Shown: positions 34,381-43,913, counted from the first letter of the stretch. The stretch is 46,243 nt of DNA from Granulicella sp. (GCA_027335345.1 DAHWOF010000010.1:1-46243), one strand, 5' to 3'. Numbers and translations: made by a program. The notes: generated by a model from the letters alone, not told the origin.

Positions 34381-36798
34381 TTAAGGCCCGGAAGGCTGGG
34401 CAAGCCGGAGCAACAGGGCCACGCCTTGAGCCGGAAGCTCCACGGTCGTGCCCCGCCGGGGCTCGCCTTGCCGGGGCTCGCCTTGCCGGGATGCGGCATG
34501 CTCGGATGCAGCTCCGCTCGGCGCATCTTCCAGCCGCGTTCCTCTTTCCTCGGCGGCGCTGCTCGCCGAGTCATCGGCGAACAGACGCTTGAAGTGGCCC
34601 GGGAGAAACACTCGGCTCGGTTGATGGCTGTGATTGATAAGAATATAGACGCTTGCGCCGGCTGGGTTACCCGGCTGCGAGCGGACGCAGAGTTCCACGT
34701 TGGGCGGCAGCTCCACAGACCCAGCTTCCACGCCGGACCGCCACGCGGCACGGGTAAGAATGGCCTTGAGCAGCGCCGGATCCGGAAGCGTGCCGAGATA
34801 AGATATGCTTCCCTTCCCCAGCCGGCGCGTCAGCATGGCTGGCTGACCGTCCAGCCAGCCGCCCTGCGTCTTGCCATAACGAAGTTCGACCCGAGTATCC
34901 GGCGCGGTTGCCACCAGGTCTTCCGCCCAGATGTCGGCTGTGCCGGAAGACGGCTTGGCCGCCGGTGAAGGAGAGTGCTGCAAGGGTGAAAGTGCGAGCG
35001 GGTGCGTGGCCGCCAGGGGGACGCTCTGCCCCTGCTCCAGCGCGTAGTATTGCACGACGTTTCCGCCCAGAGCCTGCGCCAGAGGGCCGGGCTGCCGCTC
35101 CGGCTGGAGCGCATCGTAGGCGTCCTTCATCCCGGATCGAGGGCCGAGCAGAAGATGACCTCCCTGGCGCACATAGGCCATCAGCTTATTCGCCAGATCC
35201 TGGGGAATCACATTCAGCGACGGAGCCACCAACAGCTTGTAGCGCTCCAGCGGCGCAACGTTAGGGTCCACGATGTCCACCGCTTCTCCGCGCGTCTCCG
35301 CGAGCTGCTCCAGCGGCCGGTAGAAGCGCAGCAGCACCTTCTGCTGATCGTAGAGCCTGCTGTGCCTCTGGAAGTCGATGGCCCAGCGCGAATCGTAGTC
35401 CGTCAGCAGCGCCATCTCGGCGTGCGGAGCCGTGCCGCTCAGCGCCGGGCTGGCCTGTTGAAACTCGGAGCCGGTCTGCTCAATCTCCGCATAGATGGGA
35501 TTCGGCTTACCATCAGCGCCCAGCACCGCCCCGTGATACTGCTCCTGGCCGTTGAGCGCGGACCGCCACTGCCAGTACAGAACGGCATCCGCCCCGTGGC
35601 CGACGGTCTGCCAGGCCAGAGCCCGGGTCTCGCCGCGATCCAGCGCATTGTTGATCGGGGCCCAGTTCACTGAGCCCGGTTCGGTCTCCATCACCCAGAA
35701 GTTCGCCCGCTTCCAGCCGCGGGCAAAGTCGTTCAGCATGGCGTTGCGGTAAGCGTGCAAATGGCCCTCACCCACGTAATCATCCCAGCTCGCCAGGTTG
35801 AGATCCTCCGTGAGCCTGTAGTGATCCCAGTTGGCGGACCATCCCAGGCCCCCGATGTTGGTGGTGATGAACTGCGAGGGCGGAATATAAGTGCGCAGCA
35901 CCGTAATCTGCGCGCCTTGGAAGCTGCGCCAGGTTGCCGTGACAAAGTGCTTGTACTCCAGCAGCAGTCCGGGGTTTCCGTAGTGGTTCTGCATGGGGAT
36001 CTCATCCCAGCGGTCGTAGGTCTGCGACCAGTAGGCGGTCGCCCAGCGCCGGTTCAGGTTGGCCAGGGTCTTGTATCGCTTCTTCAGGAACTGTTGAAAC
36101 TGCGCGCGGGTGGCCGGATCGAAGGACTCGTCGGTGTCTTCGTTGCCAATCTGCCAGCCGATCACATTGGGGTTATGGCCAAAGCGCTGCGCAAGCTGCG
36201 CCACCATCAGCGTGCAAAGCTGACGGTAGCGTGGGCTGGCGTAGTTGAACTGACGCCGGTCGCCATGCTCGCGGGTACGGCCGTCGGCATCGATGCCCAG
36301 CGTCTCCGGATACTTGCGGGTGAGCCAGGCCGGCGGAGCGTCCGTGGGCGTTCCAATCACCACGGCGATGTGGTGTCTGCCTGCGAGGTCGATGGCCCGC
36401 TCCAGCCAGTTGAGATGGTAGTCGCCTTCGCTGGGCTCGAGCGCCGACCAGGCATACTCCCCCACCCGGACAACATCGATGTGAGCCGCTTGCATCAGGG
36501 TGAGATCCGTGTTCCAGCGCGACTCCGGCCACTGCTCCGGATACCAGGCAACACCCAGCAGCGGCGCATGCGGAGTGCTGTAAGGCCGGACCGCCTGCCC
36601 GCGGAGCGCCGTTGCGCCCCCGGAGGGCCGGCAACAGGCGAGCTGCCCTGCCGGCTCCCCCGCGGATTTGCCCAGAGGCTGCCTCGAAGACTGAGGCGCC
36701 GGTGCAGCTATGGCGCCAGCCCGCGGGGCCCAGGCCCAGGCCAGAGCGACAGCCGCGACGACCAGAGCTGGGATGGTGCAGTGCTTGCAGCAAGACAC
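34381..36798 (-). CDS. Secreted GH42 beta-galactosidase
   Basis: 805 residues. GTG start at 36798 with GAGG 7 nt upstream, then a signal peptide (IPALVVAAVALAWAWAPRAGA). The GH42 TIM barrel runs from LLGVAWYPEQWPESRW (about 84). The acid/base Glu sits in VIGWQIGNED and the nucleophile Glu in FWVMETEPGSVNWAP. The trimerisation domain (LLTDYDSRWAIDFQ, YKLLVAPSLNVI, GGHLLLGPRSGMKD) and a C-terminal beta domain follow. The C-terminal domain has a low-complexity insertion with a doubled RQGEP (see the 15-bp repeat at 34456). Unlike most GH42 enzymes it is predicted to be exported. It would take galactose from galactan side chains of rhamnogalacturonan. It follows GH105 on the same strand after a 276-nt gap that shows no gene. 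Confidence 0.88.
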   Translation of the reverse strand: MSCCKHCTIPALVVAAVALAWAWAPRAGAIAAPAPQSSRQPLGKSAGEPAGQLACCRPSGGATALRGQAVRPYSTPHAPLLGVAWYPEQWPESRWNTDLTLMQAAHIDVVRVGEYAWSALEPSEGDYHLNWLERAIDLAGRHHIAVVIGTPTDAPPAWLTRKYPETLGIDADGRTREHGDRRQFNYASPRYRQLCTLMVAQLAQRFGHNPNVIGWQIGNEDTDESFDPATRAQFQQFLKKRYKTLANLNRRWATAYWSQTYDRWDEIPMQNHYGNPGLLLEYKHFVTATWRSFQGAQITVLRTYIPPSQFITTNIGGLGWSANWDHYRLTEDLNLASWDDYVGEGHLHAYRNAMLNDFARGWKRANFWVMETEPGSVNWAPINNALDRGETRALAWQTVGHGADAVLYWQWRSALNGQEQYHGAVLGADGKPNPIYAEIEQTGSEFQQASPALSGTAPHAEMALLTDYDSRWAIDFQRHSRLYDQQKVLLRFYRPLEQLAETRGEAVDIVDPNVAPLERYKLLVAPSLNVIPQDLANKLMAYVRQGGHLLLGPRSGMKDAYDALQPERQPGPLAQALGGNVVQYYALEQGQSVPLAATHPLALSPLQHSPSPAAKPSSGTADIWAEDLVATAPDTRVELRYGKTQGGWLDGQPAMLTRRLGKGSISYLGTLPDPALLKAILTRAAWRSGVEAGSVELPPNVELCVRSQPGNPAGASVYILINHSHQPSRVFLPGHFKRLFADDSASSAAEERGTRLEDAPSGAASEHAASRQGEPRQGEPRRGTTVELPAQGVALLLRLAQPSGP
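34456..34490. repeat. 15-bp in-frame tandem duplication inside the GH42 gene
   Basis: CCGGGGCTCGCCTTG occurs twice without change (34456-34470 and 34471-34485), then a partial third copy (CCGGG). It adds five residues (QGEPR) to a surface-like loop near the C-terminus. It is probably replication slippage and keeps the frame. Confidence 0.75.
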
Positions 36799-37074
36799 GA
36801 CGGAACCTCAATACGTGATCTCGATGCGGGATCTCGATACCGAATCCCGGCGGCTTGTCTTCCGAAGCTGAGCATAGAGACTTTCCAGGAGAATTACCAT
36901 CGAGACCAGCGGCCTGGATGCACGCAGCAGCCACGGCAGCCAGTCACGGAAGAACATCCGAGCCTCACTCCAGCAACGGAGTGAAGCATAAATCGCTCCA
37001 ACAGATGTACCCCTCCCTTTGTGCCGGAGCCGTGATCCTTCGCACGGGCGATGCCTTTGCGCAGTAGACTCCTT

Positions 37075-38361
37075 TTACCGGGTAGCAGCGGTTCCATCGC
37101 CTGACAATCTTGCCAGCTCCGCGCTGGCCAGAAGAAAGGCTCCAATGCCCTTGGGATCGTTCGTGACCACCTTCTCGCTGAGGTAATACCCGTAGCTTCC
37201 GTCACGATAGGGAGTGCCCCCCAGCCCTGCGGCCTTGACCGTACCCGTCAGGTTCATCACGCCATCGGCGCCTGCCTTCACAAAGCGGCGGACGATCCCC
37301 TGATAGCCACGCTCCGCCGCCGCCAGATCCTGCCGGGGCAGATAACCGAGGCGCACCCCCTTCGCAAGCGCATAGACGAACATGCAGCTTGCGGATGACT
37401 CCGGATAATTGCCCGGGGCGCCGGCCTTGTCCATCACCTGATACCACAGGCCGGAGCCGGCGCTCTGGTAGCGAATCACCGCGGCAGCCTCCCGGCGCAG
37501 AATCTTCAGCAGCGTCTCTCGTCCAGCGTCGTTGGCCGGATAGTACGGAAGGGTGTCCGCCAGCGCCATCAGATACCAACCCATGCCCCGGGCCCAGATC
37601 TGAGATGACGTTCCGGTCCTGGGATTGGCCCAGCGCTGCTGCCTGGACTCGTCCCAACCATGGAAGAGGAGGCCGGTTGCGGGGTCGTAGGCGTGCTGCC
37701 GCATGAGCACGAACTGGTGCGTGATATCGGCAAAGGCCCGCGGATGATGAAACATGGAGGCGTATTGCGCATAGAAGGGCTCCGCCATGTACAGGCCGTC
37801 AAGCCACATCTGGTTGGGATACCGCTGCTTGTGCCAGAAACCTCCGGAGCGCGTCCGGGGTTGGCGCTTGAGCTGGCGATAGAGTACGGCAGCCGCCGCA
37901 GCGTAACCAGGATCATGCGTGGTCCGGTACAGCAGCAACAGTTGCCGCCCGGGAAGAATGTTATCGAGCTCCTTATCGTCTTCCTTATAGGTGGAGATCG
38001 TTCCATTCGGGCTCAGGAACGGATCCATCGAGTCGCGGATATAACGGTAATCCCTTGCATCCCCGCTCACGTTCCACGCCGCATCCATCCCCTCGAGCAG
38101 GACACCCAGCTCATAGTTCCATCTCCAGGGAGCGCCCGGAGTAACGAAGCGGCCATCGGGCCAGCGGGTTATGGTTGCCTTCGAAAATGCCAGCATTAGG
38201 GATCTCGGATCTGTCGCCAGACCTGAATGCGTCGCAGACGGTGCAGGGTCCGGAGCAGCCTCCTTCTGGGCGCCTCGCTGCTGCGTCATGGCGGGACGGG
38301 CTGCGCCACCAAGAAGGCTGCCAAGAAGCAGAACTACCGTGGGTTGAAAACCAAGCGTCAC
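37075..38361 (-). CDS. GH105 unsaturated rhamnogalacturonyl/galacturonyl hydrolase
   Basis: 428 residues when started at the GTG at 38361. This overlaps the pectate-lyase stop as GTGA and gives a signal peptide (TLGFQPTVVLLLGSLLGGAARPA). The longer frame would overlap 76 nt. The (alpha/alpha)6 fold of GH88/GH105 is shown by WRWNYELGVLLEGM, PNQMWLDGLYMAEPFYAQYA (with the catalytic Asp), TGLLFHGWDES, WARGMGWYLMALADTLPYYP, LWYQVMDKAGAPGNYPESSA and DGSYGYYLSEKVVTNDPKGI. The enzyme removes the 4,5-unsaturated uronic acid left by polysaccharide lyases, and is translationally coupled to a pectate lyase. It is exported, where many relatives are cytoplasmic. Confidence 0.88.
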   Translation of the reverse strand: MTLGFQPTVVLLLGSLLGGAARPAMTQQRGAQKEAAPDPAPSATHSGLATDPRSLMLAFSKATITRWPDGRFVTPGAPWRWNYELGVLLEGMDAAWNVSGDARDYRYIRDSMDPFLSPNGTISTYKEDDKELDNILPGRQLLLLYRTTHDPGYAAAAAVLYRQLKRQPRTRSGGFWHKQRYPNQMWLDGLYMAEPFYAQYASMFHHPRAFADITHQFVLMRQHAYDPATGLLFHGWDESRQQRWANPRTGTSSQIWARGMGWYLMALADTLPYYPANDAGRETLLKILRREAAAVIRYQSAGSGLWYQVMDKAGAPGNYPESSASCMFVYALAKGVRLGYLPRQDLAAAERGYQGIVRRFVKAGADGVMNLTGTVKAAGLGGTPYRDGSYGYYLSEKVVTNDPKGIGAFLLASAELARLSGDGTAATR

Positions 38362-39668
38362 GGCTGGCTGGCGTGCTCCTTGCTCCACTGCGCATAGCGG
38401 TCGAGCGCTCTCTGCGAGCTTGAACTGTACCACGCATAGCCGTTTCTCCGCTCCAGAGATAGCTCAGCCACGTTGTCGTGGATCGTCTTGTCCCGGTCTA
38501 CGAAGATGGGCCGGTCGCTCCCAATCTGATAGAAGCGCGCCCACAACGGGCCGGCTCCAGGGGTGGGAACCAGCTCTCTACCCTCGGGCGTCCGCTTCCA
38601 CTGCTCCCCGTAGATCGCCGTCTTTTTGAACCAGGCGGCAGCGGCGCGGATCGACTGCTGCTCCGCACGGTCGGGATGGTGAAGGTCATTCATCAACAGA
38701 AGCAAAACATCCGCGCTCTCACTGGCGCTCGCCGCAGGCGGCTCGAAGTTCCTGCCTGACTCCGGCTTCAGAGTGAGGGGATCATCCTGCTGGGGCCACA
38801 CCGTCAACACGCCGCCGGCGCGAATCTGCGTGGCCAGGATGCACTCGATGCCGCGCGCAAAGCTCGCCGCGGCGTGGGCGCGCGTTGCCGGTGGCACAAA
38901 CGCAAAGTCGCCCTGGCCCTCTGCTGTGTCATGCATCACCTCCATGGTCTCGGTCACAGCATCATCGTTGTAGGTGATGGCGTCATGGTAGCCGCCCTCC
39001 AATGGCCATACCTGCGGCCAGCCGCCGTTCGGCTCCTGCGCAGCGAGGAGATATTGAATGCCATGCAGGAAGGACGTTTGATAGGCATGGCTGCGCTGCG
39101 CTCCAACCGCGGTGATGACCCTGGCGAGGAACTGTAGCTCCGTCGTCGTGGCGTCGTTGTCGATGGTCCCGATGTAGTTCCAGTCCGGCTCCAGCGGCGT
39201 GTCATAGTCGCCGGGAGCAAGAAAGCGTGACAGATTATTGGGCGCGAACCTCTCCCCCGGCTGCCGGACCTCGCCGGTCATATCCATATTCTTTCCCCAT
39301 CCGCCCGCAGGAGTCTGAAAAGAGACGATCACCGCGGCGATATGCTGTGCTTCAGCACCCGCATACCAGGAAGGATCCTGGTTCAGGGGAATGCTCCGCG
39401 CCGAAAAGCTGTGGGGCGGCTCCAGTGGGGTCTTGCGTCCGCTGCGTTTCAACTCCGCCTGGAAGAAATCCTTGTCCGCCTGCCGCAATCTCTCGGAGCG
39501 CGCGAGATAGGCAAGCCACGGCCCCTGTTTCCCTGGCGGGAGACGCTGTATATTCTTCCGCGTCACCGACTCCGCGGGAGGATTCCTGCCGATGATGCTC
39601 GCGCCCAGGGGGAGCACCGCAATCAGGACCGTCACAACCGCGGCCAGGGCGCTTCGCTTCTTTGTCAA
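38358..39668 (-). CDS. Secreted PL10 pectate lyase
   Basis: 436 residues. The start is TTG at 39668 with AGGAG 7 nt upstream, then a signal peptide (SALAAVVTVLIAVLPLGAS). The PL10 (alpha/alpha) barrel motifs are clear: FQTPAGGWGKNMDMTG, GTIDNDATTTELQFLARV, QEPNGGWPQVWPLEGGYHDA, ITYNDDAVTETMEV and LWARFYQIGSDRPIFVDRD. These carry the acidic Ca-binding residues and the catalytic Arg region of the family. It cleaves polygalacturonan by beta-elimination outside the cytoplasm, producing the unsaturated ends that GH105 then removes. It is the second gene of the pectin locus, 330 nt after the TonB receptor, with a large hairpin in between. Confidence 0.9.
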   Translation of the reverse strand: MTKKRSALAAVVTVLIAVLPLGASIIGRNPPAESVTRKNIQRLPPGKQGPWLAYLARSERLRQADKDFFQAELKRSGRKTPLEPPHSFSARSIPLNQDPSWYAGAEAQHIAAVIVSFQTPAGGWGKNMDMTGEVRQPGERFAPNNLSRFLAPGDYDTPLEPDWNYIGTIDNDATTTELQFLARVITAVGAQRSHAYQTSFLHGIQYLLAAQEPNGGWPQVWPLEGGYHDAITYNDDAVTETMEVMHDTAEGQGDFAFVPPATRAHAAASFARGIECILATQIRAGGVLTVWPQQDDPLTLKPESGRNFEPPAASASESADVLLLLMNDLHHPDRAEQQSIRAAAAWFKKTAIYGEQWKRTPEGRELVPTPGAGPLWARFYQIGSDRPIFVDRDKTIHDNVAELSLERRNGYAWYSSSSQRALDRYAQWSKEHASQP

Positions 39669-39902
39669 TGCTTCGCTCCTTAATTCATCGAACTCCGAAA
39701 TTCGTTAAGTAGCGCCGTACTTTCTCTTCGGTTCGTTCCGGAAGCCGCTCCGGCCGCGCCACCAGCCCTCGAAGAGGTCCGCCGCCGCGGCAAGCAATGG
39801 AAGCTGGTGCGAGGACTACCTGCACAGTCGGCAATCCTGACCGAAGTAGATCCCGGCGAAACCCGGCATACAACTTTGCCCTGCGGAAACCGAGGAAGAA
39901 TG

Positions 39903-39994
39903 CCACACAGCCGAGCAGCCATAGCGTCGTATGGCTTGCTTGGCTGTGTGGTTATGAGGATGTTTGGCGCGAGGCTTTGAGAGAACAGCCTCGC
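39903..39994 (-). promoter_or_regulatory. Large intercistronic hairpins between TonB receptor and pectate lyase
   Basis: CCACACAGCC (39903-39912) to GCCATA (39918-39923) pairs across GCGTCG with TATGGC to GGCTGTGTGG (39930-39951). This is about 21 base pairs with one G-T pair and one bulge. A second stem GCGAGGCT-N10-AGCCTCGC (39969-39994) lies 5 nt past the receptor stop. Neither has a clear T-tract on the minus strand. They could be partial terminators or RNase barriers setting the receptor-to-lyase ratio. Nothing coding is seen in 39669-39998. Confidence 0.5.
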
Positions 39995-39998
39995 ACGG

Positions 39999-42900
39999 TT
40001 AGAAGTTGATGTGACCAGCAAACTGGAACTGACGGGGGCTGTTCGCCTGAGCCGTGACGGTTCCAAAGTTTGGGTTTCCTACCTGAGTGTTGATCGAGGA
40101 ACCACCCACCGTGTTGGTGCCGGGGCTGCCGAACCACACATGATTCATCAGGTTGAAGGCGCTGGCGGAGAAGACGAACTTCACCCGCCCGTTCCTCCAA
40201 ACGCTGAAGGTGCGGCTGAGCGTGGCGTCGATGTCGTAGTTGCTGGGACCACGCAAGCCATCTGGCGCTGTGCGGGTCACGTTGCCGATCAAATAGCCTC
40301 CGTTTTGATACCCGAAGTTGGCGGAGGTGGTGGTGAGGAACGCAGCCGGGTTGATATATTGCCGGGTGCCCAGATTCTCCGCCGTTGCGCCCTTGCCCCA
40401 CTTTCCATAAGGCATCAGGTTGCCGGCAAAGTTCGGGTTGTAGCTCGGTTCGCACGTGCCGGCTGAGCCCGTGCACTGCGTGCCGGTAAGAGCAAGCGGA
40501 AGGCCGTCAAAGTAGGTGTAGAGCCCGTCCAGCTCCCAGTTCTCGATAAGGGCATTCACGATCGGATTGCTGCCACCGATCTTGCCTTTGCCGAAGGGAA
40601 GATAATACGTGCCCATGGCGGTGATGTCCTGGGGCAGATCGATGACGCTGCGCGACCGGTCGATCACGTCAATCGGGTAAGCCTTGTTGGGCTCGTTGGC
40701 CACCAGGCCGGCCGGAATGGCATATCCGGCGCGGAAGGTTCCATCATCGTCCACCGTCTTGCTGTAGGTGTAGTTGATCAGGAAGTTGAACCCATGGCTC
40801 TCGCGCCCGGTGATGGAGATCTGTAAGGCGTTGTAATGGGAGTTTCCAACGTTGCTGTACATATCGTTGATGCCGCTGTACTGCGGGAACGGCTTCAGCA
40901 TCTGGCCAATGGTTCCGGGAGCCGCCTGGGGAAAGACTGCGTACGGATACTTGACATTGGGATTGACCGCCGCCGCAGCGGCCACGTTGGACGGAGTGGA
41001 TGGCTCCGAGGTGAGCCCCTGCAGGAAAAGGTACTCAACATTCATCTGGTTGTTGTAGATACCACGCGCATTACCGGCATAGAGAAAGTGCGCTTCATTG
41101 CCGACATAGGAGACCGTCGCCGTGATGCTCTGCGAGAGCAGCCTCTGGAAGCCGACAGACCACGATGGGTACTCCGGCTGCCGGGCTCCCAGGATCGGGT
41201 CCAGATAACCCAGCGTCTGGGAGAGCTTCTCCGTCTGCGTGACATTGGTTGCGTAGTACGTTCCATAGAGAGGGTCGATGATGGGAGGGGCTGTGGCGCT
41301 GAATCCCGGCCCACCGAATGCCGAGTTGGAGAGAGTGGCGTTATAACCGCTGCTGTTCAAATAGAACGGCGGGAGCGAGAGGCCAGGGCTGGGGGGATTA
41401 GGCGAATCCGAGAAGCCATTTTGCAGACCTGACTGGGAGAGCCCATTGTCCGTGAGACCGCCCGGGACCATGCCGTAGTAGATTCCAAACGAGCTGCGCA
41501 GCACTGTCAGGCTGTTCAGGGCGTAGGCCAAACCGACCCTTGGGCCAACATCCTTGTAGTAGGTATGCACGGGGGTTCTGCAGTCGCAGCCATCCACTCC
41601 ATAACCCGCGAATTGCATGATGCCGGGAGTTCCGGTCGCGGTATTGATGGCGTTGGGGTTCAGGTACTCGAAGTGATTGTGCTTCTCCTCCAGAGGCGAC
41701 TCGTACTGCCAGCGGAGGCCAAGATTCAATGTGAGCTTGGGGGTGACGCGGTAGTTGTCATTGATATAGATCGCGGCCTCGTGGTTGTCGGTGAACGTCT
41801 CCAGATAGCCAGCGCCATACTGCGTGTAATTGCCCTGGTTCACCGCGCCAACCAGATAGCTGGCCAGCGGAAGTCCGGTGTTTGGATTCAGAGTGGTGCC
41901 ACTGCTGAACTGACCCGTGCTCGAGGAGCTGAAGTTGAGGGAGAGTGGCGTGCTGTCGCCGATCGCCGGAAGTTCATGCAGGCTGAACCACTGGATCTGG
42001 GTTCCGATCGTGATGGAGTGCAGCTTGTGAACCCACTGCACGTTGTCTTTGAAGGACCAGGTGTCTTCGCTGCTGGCGGAGTAGGTGGCGCCGCCGGCCC
42101 ACTGCGCCGGCGTGTTGTTGCCGCTCCATTTGACCGTGGGGAACGACGCCGACGCCTGTCCGACAGGGATGTTGGTAATGCCTGAGCTCGTCGCCGTCCA
42201 GGCCGGAGTTCCCAGAGCCAGGTTGAAGGAGTCGTCGTGGTACTCGGCGAAGCCCAGGTTGACCTGGTTGAGGAGATTCGGCGAAAACACATAGTTGTGC
42301 GTGAGCATCATGACGGCGGTTCGTGGGTTGTAGGCCTTGGAGGCTCGATACGGGAACGGACCGTCATCCGTTGTCTGGCTGGAGTCGTTCACCGTCGACT
42401 GGCGTCCAAAGTTCGCCATCAGGCTGACATACTGCTTCTGCGAGATATCCCAATCCATGCGGTTGGCCGTGGCCCAGTTGGAGAGCCCAAAGGGGAACGT
42501 GCCGATGTAGTTGTCCGTGCTCTTGCTGTTTGCGTAGTTGATCCCCTGCCAGAACTGCTGCATGTACTTGGCCTGCGGAGAGATCTCGTTCTGCGGGATG
42601 ACGTTGGCTGTAATAGGACCGCTGCCGCATCCGCCCGTGGGCGTGTAGCTGGCTCCGAAGAACTGCGAGCGCGTGGGAGCCGTGGTGCTGGAGGTCTGCG
42701 TGGTGGGATCGTAGATGGGATAGAGGCCTCCCGCATCCGGAGCCGAGAAGTCTCCGCACAGCTCGGCCGGAGTGGGAATCGTCTCATAGTTCGGTGGAGT
42801 GACCGAGGAGTACCGGTAGTTCGTATAGGAGCCGAACAGAAACAGCTTGTTCTTCAGGATCGGAAAACCGGCGTTCATTCCGTTCTCCCACTGATGCTCG

Positions 42901-43832
42901 GGCGTCTTCATGATGGCGCCGGTGATCCGGTTCCGAACAGGGATGAAGCCTGATGCGTCGAACGCCGTGTTGCGAACGATGGTATACAGCGTTCCGTGCA
43001 GGTCATTGGTGCCGGACTTGATGGTAAAGTTTTCCGCCGCAAGACCGCCGTACTCCGCGGAGAAGCCTGTGGTGTCCACCTGGAACTGATTGACGGACTC
43101 GGCCGGGATCGAGGTCCACACAAAACGCGGATCACCCATGGCCGTGGCCGTGTCAAAGGGAACGCCGTCAATGTTCATCTCGGTCGCGCTGGGATTGCCG
43201 TTGACGATCATGGGCTCATCCGTCGCATTGTTGCCGGAGATCTCGGGATCGACACCGACAACGAGAAAGGCAACGTCGGTGGCGCGCCGCTGGGAGCTTT
43301 GACCAAACTCGCCCATCTCCAGCGGGGTTTTGGAGTAGGTCTGATTATTGATCGCTCCGCCCAGGGTTGCGTTAGTGGTATCCAAGGGCGGCGGCGCGGT
43401 GGTGACGGTCACCGTCGAACTCGTGGCGCCCACCGTCAGCTTGAGGTTAAGGCCCAGCACCTGCAATCCGTTCAGGGTCACGTTGTCGCGAACCAGCTTC
43501 TCAAACCCGGGCGCCTCGACCGTGATCTGGTACTTGGCCACGGGCAGGGAGGAGAGCGCATAAAAACCGCTAGAATCGGTGGGCATCACCGTCTTCACCC
43601 CGGTGAGCGTATTCAATGCCGTCACCTTGGCGTGCGGAATCACCGCGCCGGTAGCATCGGTGACCGTGCCCTGGATGGATCCGGTTCCGCCAATCTGCGC
43701 CTGCAGACAAGCTGGAACCAGTAGGAACACGGCCAGGAACAGCAGCCATCCGCCGCGAGAGCCGGATTGCCGGCCACGCGAAAGCTTGAAGAAAGGCGGC
43801 GCCCATTGCGACCACCTGTTTGCTATTTGCAT
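39999..43832 (-). CDS. Oar-like TonB-dependent outer-membrane receptor heading the pectin locus
   Basis: 1277 residues. ATG at 43832 with GGAGG 6 nt upstream. Signal peptide WLLFLAVFLLVPACLQAQ, then a carboxypeptidase-regulatory-like domain (SIQGTVTDATGAVIPHAKVT, GFYALSSLPVAKYQITVEAP). The plug follows (MIVNGNPSATEMNIDGVPF, AENFTIKSGTNDLHGTLY), then a long beta-barrel closing FQFAGHINF with the terminal Phe. It has the same architecture as the receptor at 28301-31978, but the plug and barrel sequences differ clearly, so the two are old paralogues. It is the first gene of the series PL10, GH105, GH42, which argues for a pectic or rhamnogalacturonan oligosaccharide as ligand. It has repeated sites in its upstream region. 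Confidence 0.88.
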   Translation of the reverse strand: MQIANRWSQWAPPFFKLSRGRQSGSRGGWLLFLAVFLLVPACLQAQIGGTGSIQGTVTDATGAVIPHAKVTALNTLTGVKTVMPTDSSGFYALSSLPVAKYQITVEAPGFEKLVRDNVTLNGLQVLGLNLKLTVGATSSTVTVTTAPPPLDTTNATLGGAINNQTYSKTPLEMGEFGQSSQRRATDVAFLVVGVDPEISGNNATDEPMIVNGNPSATEMNIDGVPFDTATAMGDPRFVWTSIPAESVNQFQVDTTGFSAEYGGLAAENFTIKSGTNDLHGTLYTIVRNTAFDASGFIPVRNRITGAIMKTPEHQWENGMNAGFPILKNKLFLFGSYTNYRYSSVTPPNYETIPTPAELCGDFSAPDAGGLYPIYDPTTQTSSTTAPTRSQFFGASYTPTGGCGSGPITANVIPQNEISPQAKYMQQFWQGINYANSKSTDNYIGTFPFGLSNWATANRMDWDISQKQYVSLMANFGRQSTVNDSSQTTDDGPFPYRASKAYNPRTAVMMLTHNYVFSPNLLNQVNLGFAEYHDDSFNLALGTPAWTATSSGITNIPVGQASASFPTVKWSGNNTPAQWAGGATYSASSEDTWSFKDNVQWVHKLHSITIGTQIQWFSLHELPAIGDSTPLSLNFSSSSTGQFSSGTTLNPNTGLPLASYLVGAVNQGNYTQYGAGYLETFTDNHEAAIYINDNYRVTPKLTLNLGLRWQYESPLEEKHNHFEYLNPNAINTATGTPGIMQFAGYGVDGCDCRTPVHTYYKDVGPRVGLAYALNSLTVLRSSFGIYYGMVPGGLTDNGLSQSGLQNGFSDSPNPPSPGLSLPPFYLNSSGYNATLSNSAFGGPGFSATAPPIIDPLYGTYYATNVTQTEKLSQTLGYLDPILGARQPEYPSWSVGFQRLLSQSITATVSYVGNEAHFLYAGNARGIYNNQMNVEYLFLQGLTSEPSTPSNVAAAAAVNPNVKYPYAVFPQAAPGTIGQMLKPFPQYSGINDMYSNVGNSHYNALQISITGRESHGFNFLINYTYSKTVDDDGTFRAGYAIPAGLVANEPNKAYPIDVIDRSRSVIDLPQDITAMGTYYLPFGKGKIGGSNPIVNALIENWELDGLYTYFDGLPLALTGTQCTGSAGTCEPSYNPNFAGNLMPYGKWGKGATAENLGTRQYINPAAFLTTTSANFGYQNGGYLIGNVTRTAPDGLRGPSNYDIDATLSRTFSVWRNGRVKFVFSASAFNLMNHVWFGSPGTNTVGGSSINTQVGNPNFGTVTAQANSPRQFQFAGHINF

Positions 43833-43875
43833 TTCGGTCCTCCAAAAGGGAAGTTACGTTCTTGCGCGGCTCATT

Positions 43876-43913
43876 AGAGCCAGTGGGATCACAAGGAGCC
43901 AGTGGAATCACAA
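43876..43913. repeat. Two 19-bp tandem repeats in the receptor leader
   Basis: AGAGCCAGTGGGATCACAA (43876-43894) is followed without gap by GGAGCCAGTGGAATCACAA (43895-43913), two differences in 19. They lie 44-81 bp upstream of the receptor ATG, the place for activator or repressor half-sites. Two helical turns (19-21 bp) of spacing suits a protein binding direct repeats. Confidence 0.65.
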
